From: Parasalinivibrio latis | GTDB taxonomy: Bacteria > Pseudomonadota > Gammaproteobacteria > Enterobacterales > Vibrionaceae | DNA: 64,000 bases | NCBI RefSeq assembly: GCF_036825535.1 | Contig: NZ_CP098812.1 | Coordinates: forward strand, 1,860,001 to 1,924,000 | Reading direction: 5' to 3' | Shown here: positions 33,039 through 42,951 of the stretch, piece after piece | Numbering within the stretch: the stretch's first letter is position 1 | Layout: each line of letters opens with the position of its first letter | The notes under the pieces: model-generated | The model's database searches: none | What the model saw: only the letters and a program-made list of their open reading frames with translations | What the model was told of the DNA's origin: nothing | Program-made: the position numbers and the translations under genes

Positions 33039-35150
33039 ATGAATATCCGTATCTTTATTCCGATGATAATTTCACTATTTCTCTGGATCACCCCTGCGCA
33101 TTCTGAGGATGACTACCGAGTACAGGTCGGTGATCTCATCGATATTATGTTACCGGGAGAGAATACACTTAACCGTTCGTTCCAGGTAAACCGACAAGGT
33201 CTGATCATGCTTCCCGAATTAGGGCAGATCGACGTTTTGGGAAAAACCTCGCCACAATTACATGAAACCGTCCGCCTTAGCCTGTCCCAGATAATGCATG
33301 ATTTGGACAGCCTGCAGGTCTATGTCAGCAAAAGACAGCTTCTTTTGAATATTCAGGGTTACGTTAACCAACCGGGTGAATTTACGCTCCCAGAAAACGC
33401 ATCAGTACAGATGGCGATTTATGCCGCAGGAGGGTTAAGGGCAGGTGCTCAGTTAAACAAGATACAACTTCGCCGTAATGGGCAGAGAACCCAGTTTGAC
33501 TACAAAAAGTTCCTGGACACCGGGGATATGGGGCTGCTTCCCTCCTTACAATCAATGGACACCTTATTTATCCCCGCTTCGCCAATGATTGGAAACATTG
33601 AGAAAAACTTTGACCCGAAATCTGTCGCCGATGGCGGAGACGCAGCCAATGATCGCAAAGCCATCAAAGTGTTTGGTGAGGTAAACCGCCCCGGAAGTTT
33701 CTCATTTAAAGAAGACAGTAACTTTGTCGATTTGCTGATGCGCGCCGGAGGCGTAACACGCTATGCGAGCGTAGAACAGATTAGGGTAATAACCCAAAAT
33801 GAGCCGGTTATTTTCAACCTCAAACAGTACCTCGACTCGGGAGATGATACCTTCCTCCCGGAAATGGTTCCCGGTTCGACGGTCTTCGTCCCCAAACAGG
33901 AAGAAGAGATCAAGTCTGGCTCCAATACCGTATACGTAATGGGTGAAGTCGCGAGACCCGGAGCCTTTGAGACAAAAAAAGAAGCCACATTTATGGATAT
34001 ACTGGCGAGTGCCGGTGGCCCAACAAGATTCGCAGAATCCCGCCAGATACGCATTATTAAGGAAGACGGGACCATCGTTCCTTTCGACCTGTCTGGATAC
34101 ACGGAAGGAACAGCCTATTCTGCCCCTCCCACAATACAACCAGGTGATGCCATCTTTGTCCCGGAAAAAACAGACCTTAACGAGAAGTCTTGGCTGAAAG
34201 TTGCTCCTAACCGCGCAGTCAGGGTGCTCGGAGAAGTTGTACGGCCTGGACGAATTGAGTGGTCTGATGAAATGACTCTGTTGGACCTCCTTGCACATGT
34301 CGGTGGTCCTAAAGCCCGTGCAGATACTTCAAACATTGAAGTGATAGTACCGGATACACACGGCTCTACCGTCATCTATTCCTTTAACATGGACGACTTC
34401 ATCAAACGCGGGGCATCAGATTCTGAATTGCCCGTGATCCGCGCAGGGGCAACCATACGCGTTCATGACCTTCCTCAGGATCCGTCAGACAACAAATCCC
34501 AGTGGGTTCGCCAAAGTTCAGACAAATCCATCTATGTGTTCGGCCAGGTCGGAGCGCCCGGCAGATACCGCTTTAACAATGAAATGCATATTTTGGATAT
34601 TCTGTCTGCTGCAAATGGCCCAACAGGCAACGCAGACCTTCACAACGTCAGGATTACCCACCGCAATGGTAACCATGCACGCGTGTCAAAGCTGAATCTC
34701 GCCCTTTACTTTGAAACCGGTGACGAAAGTATCCTTCCAAAGGTCCAAACAGGGGACACCATCTACATCCCGGAAAAAAACCGTAACTGGCTGGATACAC
34801 CGAAAGAATCTACGGTCAGAGTTCTTGGCGCGATTAACCGGCCTGGCAGGTATGGTTTTGATGACCACATGACAATTCTGGATCTCCTGGCAGAAGCTGG
34901 CGGACCCAGCGGAAATGCACACATCCAAAAAATAACAGTCGTCAATTTGTCCTGCTGCAGAAATGAAGCCCGTACTTTTGATTTATCCGAGTTCAGCAAG
35001 ACAGGTAACTTTCAGTCACTCCCGGTTCTGCGAGCAGGAGACACAATATATATACCCAACCGAAGCGAAAGCACCATGGAGGTACTTCGTACCGCGATGC
35101 GTGATCTTTTCCAAGTGGCAGGAACAGCCGCATTACTGGGGTTACTGTAA
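33039..35150 (+). CDS. sypC: Polysaccharide export protein with six SLBB repeats, SypC
   Basis: A 703-residue Wza-related export protein with a signal peptide (cleavage after TPAHS), an N-terminal polysaccharide export domain (YRVQVGDLIDIMLPGENTL), then six SLBB-type repeats. Each begins with a V-x-G-x-V-x-x-P-G motif: VNQPG, VFGEVNRPG, VMGEVARPG, VLGEVVRPG, VFGQVGAPG and VLGAINRPG. Each repeat ends with a D-x-I/L-F/Y-V/I-P element. Wza itself has far fewer repeats, so this protein should make a longer periplasmic tube. The C-terminus (FQVAGTAALLGLL) is hydrophobic. The stop overlaps the sypD start by one base. Confidence 0.9.
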   Translation: MNIRIFIPMIISLFLWITPAHSEDDYRVQVGDLIDIMLPGENTLNRSFQVNRQGLIMLPELGQIDVLGKTSPQLHETVRLSLSQIMHDLDSLQVYVSKRQLLLNIQGYVNQPGEFTLPENASVQMAIYAAGGLRAGAQLNKIQLRRNGQRTQFDYKKFLDTGDMGLLPSLQSMDTLFIPASPMIGNIEKNFDPKSVADGGDAANDRKAIKVFGEVNRPGSFSFKEDSNFVDLLMRAGGVTRYASVEQIRVITQNEPVIFNLKQYLDSGDDTFLPEMVPGSTVFVPKQEEEIKSGSNTVYVMGEVARPGAFETKKEATFMDILASAGGPTRFAESRQIRIIKEDGTIVPFDLSGYTEGTAYSAPPTIQPGDAIFVPEKTDLNEKSWLKVAPNRAVRVLGEVVRPGRIEWSDEMTLLDLLAHVGGPKARADTSNIEVIVPDTHGSTVIYSFNMDDFIKRGASDSELPVIRAGATIRVHDLPQDPSDNKSQWVRQSSDKSIYVFGQVGAPGRYRFNNEMHILDILSAANGPTGNADLHNVRITHRNGNHARVSKLNLALYFETGDESILPKVQTGDTIYIPEKNRNWLDTPKESTVRVLGAINRPGRYGFDDHMTILDLLAEAGGPSGNAHIQKITVVNLSCCRNEARTFDLSEFSKTGNFQSLPVLRAGDTIYIPNRSESTMEVLRTAMRDLFQVAGTAALLGLL

Positions 35151-35863
35151 TGTCTATTCCTCCTCTTAATATGGAAATTGAACAGGTTTACAGTCAGATA
35201 ATGCGTCACCAGTACCGTACTCTGACTGTCACCTCCGCCAATGCCGGAGAAGGTGTAACTTCCCTCGCACTGGCGCTTTCTCAAAGAAACCTTCTGGCCG
35301 GGCATTCTACGCTTATCGTTGATCTGAACCTGTATCACCCCAGCTTGGAAAACCTTGGGCTGGAAATACACCGCCCCAACAAAGAGCTGACCCTTTTAGA
35401 AAGCCCCCAGCTTGTTGGTGTACCGGGGGAAAATATTACGCTGACCGGTATTTCCGCCCCCTCAAAACGGGCAAACGTGATGCAACTTCGCAGGCCAGAA
35501 GTATTGGAACAATACATTAAGCTCTGGCACCAGGATTATGACCTCGTCATTTTTGATACTTCGCCCGTAAGCCGGGTAAACGCCAACAATATTCCACCTG
35601 AGCGTGTGGCCTGTGCCAGTGACGGAACGTTACTTGTTGTGATGTCAGGTACAACCACAGAATCAGCAGTACTCGCGGCGATTAAAAAACTTAATGACGG
35701 TGGAGCACACCTGCTTGGCACCGTCATCAATGATAAGCACTCTCCGACTTTGAAAGCAGAGCTTCTGAGGGAGTTGGACAGGTTCAAATCTAAAACACCA
35801 AAGCTGGTTTCGAAACTCAAGGATCTGATTTTCCGAAATAAACTTTTATCGGTGGATTTGTAG
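35150..35863 (+). CDS. sypD: CpsD/Wzc-kinase-like ATPase domain protein SypD
   Basis: A 237-residue protein with the fold of the cytoplasmic domain of bacterial tyrosine kinases. It retains the Walker A' strand (STLIVDLNLYHPSLE) and Walker B-like DLVIFDTSPV. The Walker A loop reads SANAGEGVTSLAL, with valine where GEGK-T/S normally has lysine. No tyrosine cluster ends the protein (FRNKLLSVDL). In a syp locus this is the SypD position, thought to work with the Wzz-type SypO. Given the altered loop and absent tail, autokinase activity is doubtful and a regulatory role is possible. Confidence 0.82.
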   Translation: MSIPPLNMEIEQVYSQIMRHQYRTLTVTSANAGEGVTSLALALSQRNLLAGHSTLIVDLNLYHPSLENLGLEIHRPNKELTLLESPQLVGVPGENITLTGISAPSKRANVMQLRRPEVLEQYIKLWHQDYDLVIFDTSPVSRVNANNIPPERVACASDGTLLVVMSGTTTESAVLAAIKKLNDGGAHLLGTVINDKHSPTLKAELLRELDRFKSKTPKLVSKLKDLIFRNKLLSVDL

Positions 35864-35865
35864 CT

Positions 35866-37407
35866 ATGGATAACAACGTACTGTTTGAACACAGACTGCC
35901 TGCCTCATTGAAATCGGTTCGCACACTGAGAAATTTGCTCGCTAAAACAATCACTCCCTGCGTGAGCAGTGAACTGACACGCCGTAAAATGTTGTTGTGC
36001 TTTGCAGAGGCTGCGAATAATTTGGTGGAACATAGTCAACCGTTACCCTCCTGGCTTTGTTTTCGGTTTGGAAAAAATGCCTCAGAGTATTGGATCGAAA
36101 TTATTGATGACGGCGGGAAGTGGGATCCAACTCAATTCGACGAATCTGATATCTCGTTTTTTCAAGAGAAAGAAAGTGGTCGTGGTATTGCTTTGCTCAA
36201 ACAACAGTGCGATTCAGTTAGCTATTCTCCAGGAGACAAGAATCAACCAAATATACTGACTTTGTCTTGGAGCAACCCCCTATTACCAAAGTCAGGAAAC
36301 ATCCTCATTGTCGAGGATGACCCAACCCAACGCAGACTCTACAAAGCCTATCTGCAAAACAGTTATACAGTGATCCTCGCTTCAGATGGTTATGAAGCAC
36401 TGGATCTGTTAAAAAGACACCATGTAGACTTGGTTATATCGGACATTCGAATGCCCGGTATGGACGGGTTAACACTGCGGGAACAAATTGCCCAAGACCC
36501 CAGTACTAACCTCATTCCCTTTGTATTTATTTCCCTGAACAAAAGCACATTCGCACAAGAAACTGCCTCCGGAATGGGCGTTGACGACTATTTATGTAAG
36601 CCGGTATGCAAAGACACGTTAATGCTGACGGTAAAGCGTGTCCTTGGGAGATCAAGGCAGGTCTATATACAAATGACAAACAGGTTGAACGAGCAGATTT
36701 GTAATGCCCTTCAACCCCAAGTCCCGCCCGCCGTGGACGGGTGGAACCTGGCGTTATCTACCCGAAACACCGGAATTGGGGGCGGAGACCTGTTGTTCTA
36801 CCGAAAAATTGGGGAACAGAACCTGCTAACGCTCGCTGATATCATGGGACACGATGAAGGGGCCAAGTTTTTCTCTTACGCTTATGGGGGCTACCTTCGC
36901 GGTCTTCTGCAAACCGCAGAGCCTCACCCAAATCTCACATCCCATATACTCCAACGATTATCGGATTCAATCTGGACAGACAATGTACTGTCTCAGGTAA
37001 CGTTAACCTGTTGCGCTATTTCTTTGCATCCTAACGGACAATTTTCCGTTGCCAGTGCGGGGCATCCCTCCCCTTTATATATCTTTGAAAAAACCACTTC
37101 GCCAGTTCCGGTTGGGGGAATACTTGCTGGTTTAATACCTTCAACAAAGTACCAAAGCTATAGTCAGGAGATCAGGCCAGGACAACGACTGGCTTTTTTC
37201 ACTGATGGTTTGTTTGAGTCAGCAGATTCAGAACAGGAAAGGTGCGAACTGGAGGAGTGTATAAAGACTGCACTGGTCTCCACCCTGCACCTACCGATCG
37301 AGCAAGCATTGAATGAAGTCATGAGGCAATTCGACCATGTCGCTGGTATTCCGCCAAAAGACGACACACTGTTGTTGTTGATCGAACGGGAAAAATCAGC
37401 AATTTAA
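35866..37407 (+). CDS. sypE: Bifunctional kinase / response regulator / PP2C phosphatase SypE
   Basis: A 513-residue three-domain protein matching V. fischeri SypE. Residues about 1-145 are an RsbW-like serine kinase ATPase (N-box FAEAANNLVEHS, GRGIALLKQQ). Residues about 147-262 are a receiver with phospho-acceptor D193 in VISDIRMPGMDG. Residues about 285-513 are a PP2C/SpoIIE phosphatase with metal aspartates in IGGGDLLF, LADIMGHDEGA, FFTDGLFES and PPKDDTLLLL. All domains look catalytically intact. SypE phosphorylates and dephosphorylates SypA according to receiver state. The gene begins three bases after sypD. Confidence 0.92.
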   Translation: MDNNVLFEHRLPASLKSVRTLRNLLAKTITPCVSSELTRRKMLLCFAEAANNLVEHSQPLPSWLCFRFGKNASEYWIEIIDDGGKWDPTQFDESDISFFQEKESGRGIALLKQQCDSVSYSPGDKNQPNILTLSWSNPLLPKSGNILIVEDDPTQRRLYKAYLQNSYTVILASDGYEALDLLKRHHVDLVISDIRMPGMDGLTLREQIAQDPSTNLIPFVFISLNKSTFAQETASGMGVDDYLCKPVCKDTLMLTVKRVLGRSRQVYIQMTNRLNEQICNALQPQVPPAVDGWNLALSTRNTGIGGGDLLFYRKIGEQNLLTLADIMGHDEGAKFFSYAYGGYLRGLLQTAEPHPNLTSHILQRLSDSIWTDNVLSQVTLTCCAISLHPNGQFSVASAGHPSPLYIFEKTTSPVPVGGILAGLIPSTKYQSYSQEIRPGQRLAFFTDGLFESADSEQERCELEECIKTALVSTLHLPIEQALNEVMRQFDHVAGIPPKDDTLLLLIEREKSAI

Positions 37408-37471
37408 GAAGAAAAATTACGCATATATGCCAAACTAACCATATGATTGTTAGTGCATAAAAGGGAATCTG

Positions 37472-38284
37472 ATGAAACATATACTCTTACTCGTGATATT
37501 TCTTTTTCCGATAAACTCTTTTGCACAGGACCTGGTTTTCGGGATCGTTCCTCAGCAATCAGCAAGTAAACTTGCACGGAACTGGAGCCCGCTCCTCAGC
37601 CAACTGTCTGCATTAACCGGCTACAACATCCGGTTTGCAACCGCGCCTAATATCCCGACATTTGAAAAACGTTTAGCTGGCGGCGAGTATGACATCGCCT
37701 ATATGAACCCATACCATTACGTGGTTTTTAGTTCTGAACCCGGATACGCTGCTATTAACAAAGCAAAAAACAAATTATTAAAGGGAATCATTGTCGTAAA
37801 AAAAGACGGCCCTATTAACGACGAATCTGACTTGAATGGGCACACTCTCGCTTTTCCATCTCCTGCTGCGTTTGCCGCCAGTATTCTTACCCGGGATCAT
37901 CTGACACAAGAAGGGGTTGATTTTAAACCAAGGTATGTCTCATCACATGACTCAGTATATATCTCGGTAGCAAAAGGCCTTATGCCAGCTGGCGGTGGTG
38001 TAAAAAGAACACTTGGGAAAACCTCACCTGAAATACGCGAACAGCTCAGAGTCCTTTGGACAACAAAGGGCTATACGCCCCATGCTATTGCAGTCCACCC
38101 CAGAGTAACCCCCGAAGTGTCTACCAATATACAAAAAGCCATTGCTTTACTTGACTCATATCCAGAGGGAACTGACCTTCTTGAAAGCATTGGTATCAAG
38201 GGATTTGAAAACGCATCAAATTCAGATTGGGACGACGTAAGGGAATTGGATATTAATCTCTTGCTCAGCAAGGATAAAGAATGA
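37472..38284 (+). CDS. PhnD-like periplasmic substrate-binding protein
   Basis: A 270-residue protein with a signal peptide (cleavage after INSFA) and the PhnD/phosphate-phosphonate binding fold: LVFGIVPQQSASKLARNWSP at the start and GEYDIAYMNPYHYVVF as the ligand-loop signature. No ABC permease or ATPase is nearby. Its stop overlaps the start of the hybrid kinase by four bases. That makes it a probable ligand sensor for the kinase rather than a transporter part, by analogy with TorT-TorS and LuxP-LuxQ. It lies between sypE and sypF, a gene not in the V. fischeri locus as I know it. Confidence 0.85.
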   Translation: MKHILLLVIFLFPINSFAQDLVFGIVPQQSASKLARNWSPLLSQLSALTGYNIRFATAPNIPTFEKRLAGGEYDIAYMNPYHYVVFSSEPGYAAINKAKNKLLKGIIVVKKDGPINDESDLNGHTLAFPSPAAFAASILTRDHLTQEGVDFKPRYVSSHDSVYISVAKGLMPAGGGVKRTLGKTSPEIREQLRVLWTTKGYTPHAIAVHPRVTPEVSTNIQKAIALLDSYPEGTDLLESIGIKGFENASNSDWDDVRELDINLLLSKDKE

Positions 38285-41200
38285 AGTTCAGAACAAAGAC
38301 GCTCCTTGGAATAGCAATCATTGAGATAGTACTGCTTCTTGTACTTATTTTGAGTGCTATCCGCTTCTTATCTACGTCAAATGAAGCTCAACTGGTAGAG
38401 AGGGCTGTCATTACTTCTGAGCTTTTTGCACGGGCAACCAAAGATGCAATTTTGGCTACAGACTTGGCTACACTCAAAAGCTTCACGGAAGAGATGCTAA
38501 CCCATAAGGGTATTTCATATGTACAAATAGAGGGATATGACACGATACTGGCTGAGGCAGGTCCAGCCGAAATACTGAGGGTACCAAGGGAGCCTGACAA
38601 GCGTTTGGAAAACGTAACGGACGGTATTTATGATGTGGTAGTACCTGTACAGGAAGGGGGAGTCACCTACGCTGTAGTCAGACTGGGGCTACCCACTGAA
38701 CCTATCGGCACTATGTTAACCAGTGCCCGAAAATGGATAACAAGTATTGCCACAATAGAAGTAGCACTGGTTGCAATCTTCTCCCTGATATTAGGGAACT
38801 ATTTGACCAGACATTTAAACCAACTGAAGATTGCGTCTGATCTGATAACAAAAAATGGCCCAGGGCCTCAAATCGAAGTCTGTGGGAATGATGAAATAGC
38901 AGAAGTTGCCAGAGCATTTAATTCCATGTCCTCGACACTGGAAGAAAATCACCAGAACTTCAAAGAATTAATCGAAAAAACTGAAAACAACGCAAAAAAC
39001 AGTCGAGATATTCAAAACAAGCAGCAGGCAATATTAAGTGCATCACTCGATGCTATTATAACCATCAATCAATATGGATTGGTCCAGGACTTTAATGAAA
39101 TAGCGGAGAAAACTTTTGGCTGGACCAAAGATGAAATATTGGGCAAGCAAATGGCCGATTTTATTATTCCCGAGAGACTGAGGAACGCACATAAGATCGG
39201 AATAGGTAATTTCCTCGAAACAGGCGTTGGACCAGTTTTAAGACAACGAATCGAAGTTCCCGCTGTCCGGAAAAATGGTGAGGAGTTTCCCATAGAGTTA
39301 GCCATTTCTCCTGTTGAGACGGAAAGTGGATATATTTTCATTTCCTATATAAAAGATATATCAAGTCGGAAGGCCGCAGAAACAGAGCTGCAGTTGGCCG
39401 CTCATGCATTTGAAACCACCGAAGGCATTATTATTGCCGACTCTGAAAGTCGGATCATTCGAACAAACACCGCCTTCTCCCAAATTACCGGACACAATAG
39501 TACGGATGTAGTCGGGCAAGGACTGAAGATACTCGCTTCTGAGCAACATGATCGGAGTTTTTACGGTCAAGTATGGCAGGATGTAAAAGCTGAAGGTAAA
39601 TGGACCGGTCAAATTTATATAAAACGCATAGACGGGAGTGAATTCCCTTCCCACTTCCATATGACGGCAGTAAAAAACGGCCAAGGAACCATCACGCATT
39701 TTGTAGCTCACTTCATTGATATCACGAAACAAAAACAGTATGAAAATGAGCTTTTCCAAGCCCGGCTGGATGCTGAAAAAGCAAGTGAATCAAAAGGACG
39801 TTTTCTTGCTTCAATGAGCCATGAAATAAGAACACCAATGAACGGCATTTTAGGGATATTAAATATTCTTTCAGATACAAAATTGGAAAAAGAACAACGT
39901 GAATTACTTGATACGGGGATAGAGTCAGGAGAGTTATTACTATCAATTATCAACGATATTCTCGATTTTTCAAAAATGGAATCAGAAACACTCATGTTGA
40001 TAGATGAGGATTATAATTTTCACTCCATGTTAACCAACGTAATAGAAATACTGCGACCAACGGCAGAAAAAAAGAACTTATCCCTATTTAAAACAGTAGA
40101 CGCCAATGTTCCAGTATATGTTAGGGGTGATAAAGATCGCCTTAGCCAGGTTTTTCTAAATCTCATAAACAATGCAATTAAATTTACGTCAACCGGCAGT
40201 ATTGAAATAAATGTGGACTGCATTAAAAGCAATCATGATGATTTCACAATAGTTGCCAACGTCAAGGATACTGGCATTGGAATGTCAGAAGAAATCCAAA
40301 AAACTCTTTTTAATGAATTCACTATGGCTGACCAGTCTTTTGCCAGAAAACATGAAGGCACAGGCCTTGGTCTTGCAATTAGCAAACGCCTAATTGGGAT
40401 GATGAATGGAAGCATTCACGTATCAAGTATCTTAGGTGAAGGCAGTGTCTTTACCATTGAATTCCCCGTTGTAGAAGGCAATATGATTTTGGATGAAGAA
40501 TACAATTCAAGTTCCGAAGTCACAACTATAAAATCTGAAGACACAGCCATCTTACTTGTGGATGATCATTCAGCAAACCGTATGGTTATGAAACGCCTGT
40601 TGGAGAGCGCAGGTTTCACCATGGATATTGCCCAAAACGGTTTTGAAGCAATAGAGTATGCGGGAAACCGGCGTTACGACATCATTTTCATGGACATATC
40701 GATGCCTGGAATGGATGGCATAACTGCAACCCAAAAAATACGTGAACTCCCCGCGCCTTATAGCCAATCGACTATCATTGCACTGACGGCCCACGCCTTG
40801 TCTGGCGATAAAGAGCGCTTCCTTGCTGCCGGTATGGATGACTATTTGTCAAAGCCCGTAAACCGCTCCGCTTTGGTCACCGCGATAGGAAAATGGACGA
40901 GCCAGAAAACCTCATCGGTATCAGAGAATTCTCTAACACCAGTTGATACCTCTGATTCAATTCAACAGACAAACGTAATTGCAACCTCATACGTTGATGA
41001 AGCAACGATTACTCAACTTGTCGAGGACACATCAGAGCAAATCGTATTGGAGTTGGTTGAACTGTATATAGAGGATTCAAAAGTCCTATTGTCGAAAATC
41101 GTTGATGCCGTTGATCTGAAGGACATCCAGAAACTTGAATTCGAAACCCATACGCTGGGAAGCAGTGCAGCAGCACATGGGAATCTGGCGCTATGCCAAA

Positions 41201-41340
41201 TTGCCAGAGAAATTGAACATTCCTGCATAAACGGTAATGAAGTAGATGCCTTGGGTAAGTTAGAGGCCCTGCTCCAAACTGCGGAAAAATCTTTTAATGC
41301 AATTTCCTCAAGATGCGCACAAGGTTTTCACCCTGCCTGA
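38281..41340 (+). CDS. sypF: Hybrid sensor histidine kinase, SypF position
   Basis: A 1019-residue membrane kinase. Helix 1 is about residues 9-30 and helix 2 about 155-178, flanking a periplasmic sensor of about 125 residues. A HAMP region and coiled coil follow, then two PAS domains (SASLDAIITINQYGLV, GIIIADSESRIIRTN). HisKA has H514 (MSHEIRTPMNG), the ATPase has NLINNAIKFT and GTGLGLAIS, the receiver has D805 (FMDISMPGMDG), and the C-terminal HPt has H957 (ETHTLGSSAAAHG). The HPt can pass phosphate to SypG and SypE. The gene is longer than SypF as I recall it and resembles RscS/SypF in role. Overlap with the PhnD-like gene suggests a periplasmic partner. Confidence 0.9.
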   Translation: MKFRTKTLLGIAIIEIVLLLVLILSAIRFLSTSNEAQLVERAVITSELFARATKDAILATDLATLKSFTEEMLTHKGISYVQIEGYDTILAEAGPAEILRVPREPDKRLENVTDGIYDVVVPVQEGGVTYAVVRLGLPTEPIGTMLTSARKWITSIATIEVALVAIFSLILGNYLTRHLNQLKIASDLITKNGPGPQIEVCGNDEIAEVARAFNSMSSTLEENHQNFKELIEKTENNAKNSRDIQNKQQAILSASLDAIITINQYGLVQDFNEIAEKTFGWTKDEILGKQMADFIIPERLRNAHKIGIGNFLETGVGPVLRQRIEVPAVRKNGEEFPIELAISPVETESGYIFISYIKDISSRKAAETELQLAAHAFETTEGIIIADSESRIIRTNTAFSQITGHNSTDVVGQGLKILASEQHDRSFYGQVWQDVKAEGKWTGQIYIKRIDGSEFPSHFHMTAVKNGQGTITHFVAHFIDITKQKQYENELFQARLDAEKASESKGRFLASMSHEIRTPMNGILGILNILSDTKLEKEQRELLDTGIESGELLLSIINDILDFSKMESETLMLIDEDYNFHSMLTNVIEILRPTAEKKNLSLFKTVDANVPVYVRGDKDRLSQVFLNLINNAIKFTSTGSIEINVDCIKSNHDDFTIVANVKDTGIGMSEEIQKTLFNEFTMADQSFARKHEGTGLGLAISKRLIGMMNGSIHVSSILGEGSVFTIEFPVVEGNMILDEEYNSSSEVTTIKSEDTAILLVDDHSANRMVMKRLLESAGFTMDIAQNGFEAIEYAGNRRYDIIFMDISMPGMDGITATQKIRELPAPYSQSTIIALTAHALSGDKERFLAAGMDDYLSKPVNRSALVTAIGKWTSQKTSSVSENSLTPVDTSDSIQQTNVIATSYVDEATITQLVEDTSEQIVLELVELYIEDSKVLLSKIVDAVDLKDIQKLEFETHTLGSSAAAHGNLALCQIAREIEHSCINGNEVDALGKLEALLQTAEKSFNAISSRCAQGFHPA

Positions 41341-41487
41341 CCTCTCGTTTTCGCAAATTCGCACGGATCAATGCAAACAGTATCTTATACTCTATACGAG
41401 ACAGGTTTCATTAAAGTTGTATTTTCTCTTTGTGGGGAAAAAGTGCGACCGCAGGTTACAGATGTCCAATGAGAAAGAGGTATTTCC

Positions 41488-42894
41488 ATGCAAAACGGGC
41501 AACGCGTATTGTTAGTCGAAGATTCCGCTCCACTTGCCGCTCTTTATAAACAGTACCTCAAAGATTTTCCCGTTACTCTTGAACACGTTGAGAATGGACG
41601 TGACGCAATATCGTCCATTAAGGCAAATACCCCACATGTCATATTGCTAGATCTTAAGCTTCCCGATATGCATGGCGAAGAAATACTACAATGGCTTCGC
41701 AGCGAATCTATTCCAAGCTCTGTCATAATCACTACCTCTCATGGTTCAGTTGATGTCGCTGTAGGTTTGATGCAAAACGGTGCAGATGATTTCCTTGAAA
41801 AGCCCGTCAGTGCCAGCAGGTTGCAAGCTTCACTAAAGAATCATCTTGACCGGACACGTCTTAAAAACCTGGTTGATGATTATCAAACAACTTTTGAACG
41901 TGTTACCTACCAAGGATTTATTGGGTCCAGCCTTCCCATGCAAGCTGTCTACCGAATTATCGATGCCGCAGCACCAAGTACAGCAACGGTGTTTATTTCT
42001 GGTGAAAGCGGCACGGGCAAAGAAGTATGTGCAGAAGCAATCCACCGACAAAGTCCCCGCAAGGACATGCCCTTTATCGCCATTAATTGTGGAGCCATTC
42101 CAAAAGATTTGATGGAAAGTGAAATATTTGGCCACGTAAAGGGCGCCTTTACCGGCGCTGTCAGCGAACGAAAAGGCGCTGCGTTGCTCGCAGATAAGGG
42201 GACCCTTTTTCTTGATGAAATATGCGAAATGGATCTTGAGCTGCAAAAGAAGTTGCTCCGCTTTATTCAAACCGGTCGATTCCAACGCGTGGGCGCAAGC
42301 AGTGAAGACAAAGTGGATATCCGTTTCGTTTGCGCGACAAACAGGGATCCCTTAGAAGAAGTCCAGGCGGGAAGATTCAGGGAAGATCTCTATTACAGGC
42401 TGCACGTTGTACCGATTAACCTTCCCCCGTTGCGTGAACGGGGAAATGACATCATTGATATCGCTCACAAGTTCCTGACAAAGTATTCAAGTGAGGAAGG
42501 CAAATCTTTCTCTGAATTTGACCCATCTGTTGAGGTGATTCTTCGCCACTACGGCTGGCCGGGTAATGTCCGCCAGTTGCAGAATGTCATCAGGAATATT
42601 GTTGTCCTCCACAATGACGACAGTGTTAAGCGGCAGCACCTGCCACCACCTCTGGATACTGCCTTGGGGGATGCCGAAATCAGCCAACTTGTCACCAAGC
42701 CCAACAGCGAAGAGGACTCAGCAGACAACATTCCAAAAACTATTCGTCCAATGGCTGAAATTGAAAGAGAGAAGATGGAAGAAGCGATAGCGTTTTGCGA
42801 TGGAAATGTGCTTAAAGCGGCTGTTTTGCTTGAGGTCAGCCCATCTACGCTATACAGGAAAAAGCAGTCATGGGAGTCTGGTGAACAAGTTTGA
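41488..42894 (+). CDS. sypG: Sigma-54-dependent response regulator SypG (LuxO-like)
   Basis: A 468-residue activator. The receiver has D55 (ILLDLKLPDMHG). The AAA+ domain has Walker A GESGTGKE, the sigma-54 contact loop GAFTGAVSERKG and Walker B TLFLDEICEMD. A Fis-type helix-turn-helix ends the protein (NVLKAAVLLEVSPSTLYRKK). The region from YQGFIGSSLPMQAVYR onward closely follows LuxO, as expected for SypG. It should activate the four sigma-54 promoters in this locus. The ATG at 41488 follows GAAAGAGG; 147 bases separate it from the kinase gene. Confidence 0.93.
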   Translation: MQNGQRVLLVEDSAPLAALYKQYLKDFPVTLEHVENGRDAISSIKANTPHVILLDLKLPDMHGEEILQWLRSESIPSSVIITTSHGSVDVAVGLMQNGADDFLEKPVSASRLQASLKNHLDRTRLKNLVDDYQTTFERVTYQGFIGSSLPMQAVYRIIDAAAPSTATVFISGESGTGKEVCAEAIHRQSPRKDMPFIAINCGAIPKDLMESEIFGHVKGAFTGAVSERKGAALLADKGTLFLDEICEMDLELQKKLLRFIQTGRFQRVGASSEDKVDIRFVCATNRDPLEEVQAGRFREDLYYRLHVVPINLPPLRERGNDIIDIAHKFLTKYSSEEGKSFSEFDPSVEVILRHYGWPGNVRQLQNVIRNIVVLHNDDSVKRQHLPPPLDTALGDAEISQLVTKPNSEEDSADNIPKTIRPMAEIEREKMEEAIAFCDGNVLKAAVLLEVSPSTLYRKKQSWESGEQV

Positions 42895-42951
42895 TATATC
42901 CAACCTCCGTCACTGATGTCGCTGTTGATTTGGAAGCGTAAGCCCTACTCA

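Noticed and set aside
37408..37471. Possible separate promoter before the PhnD-like gene
   Set aside because: The 64-base spacer has no GG-N10-GC element and no convincing -35/-10 pair, so it was not listed.
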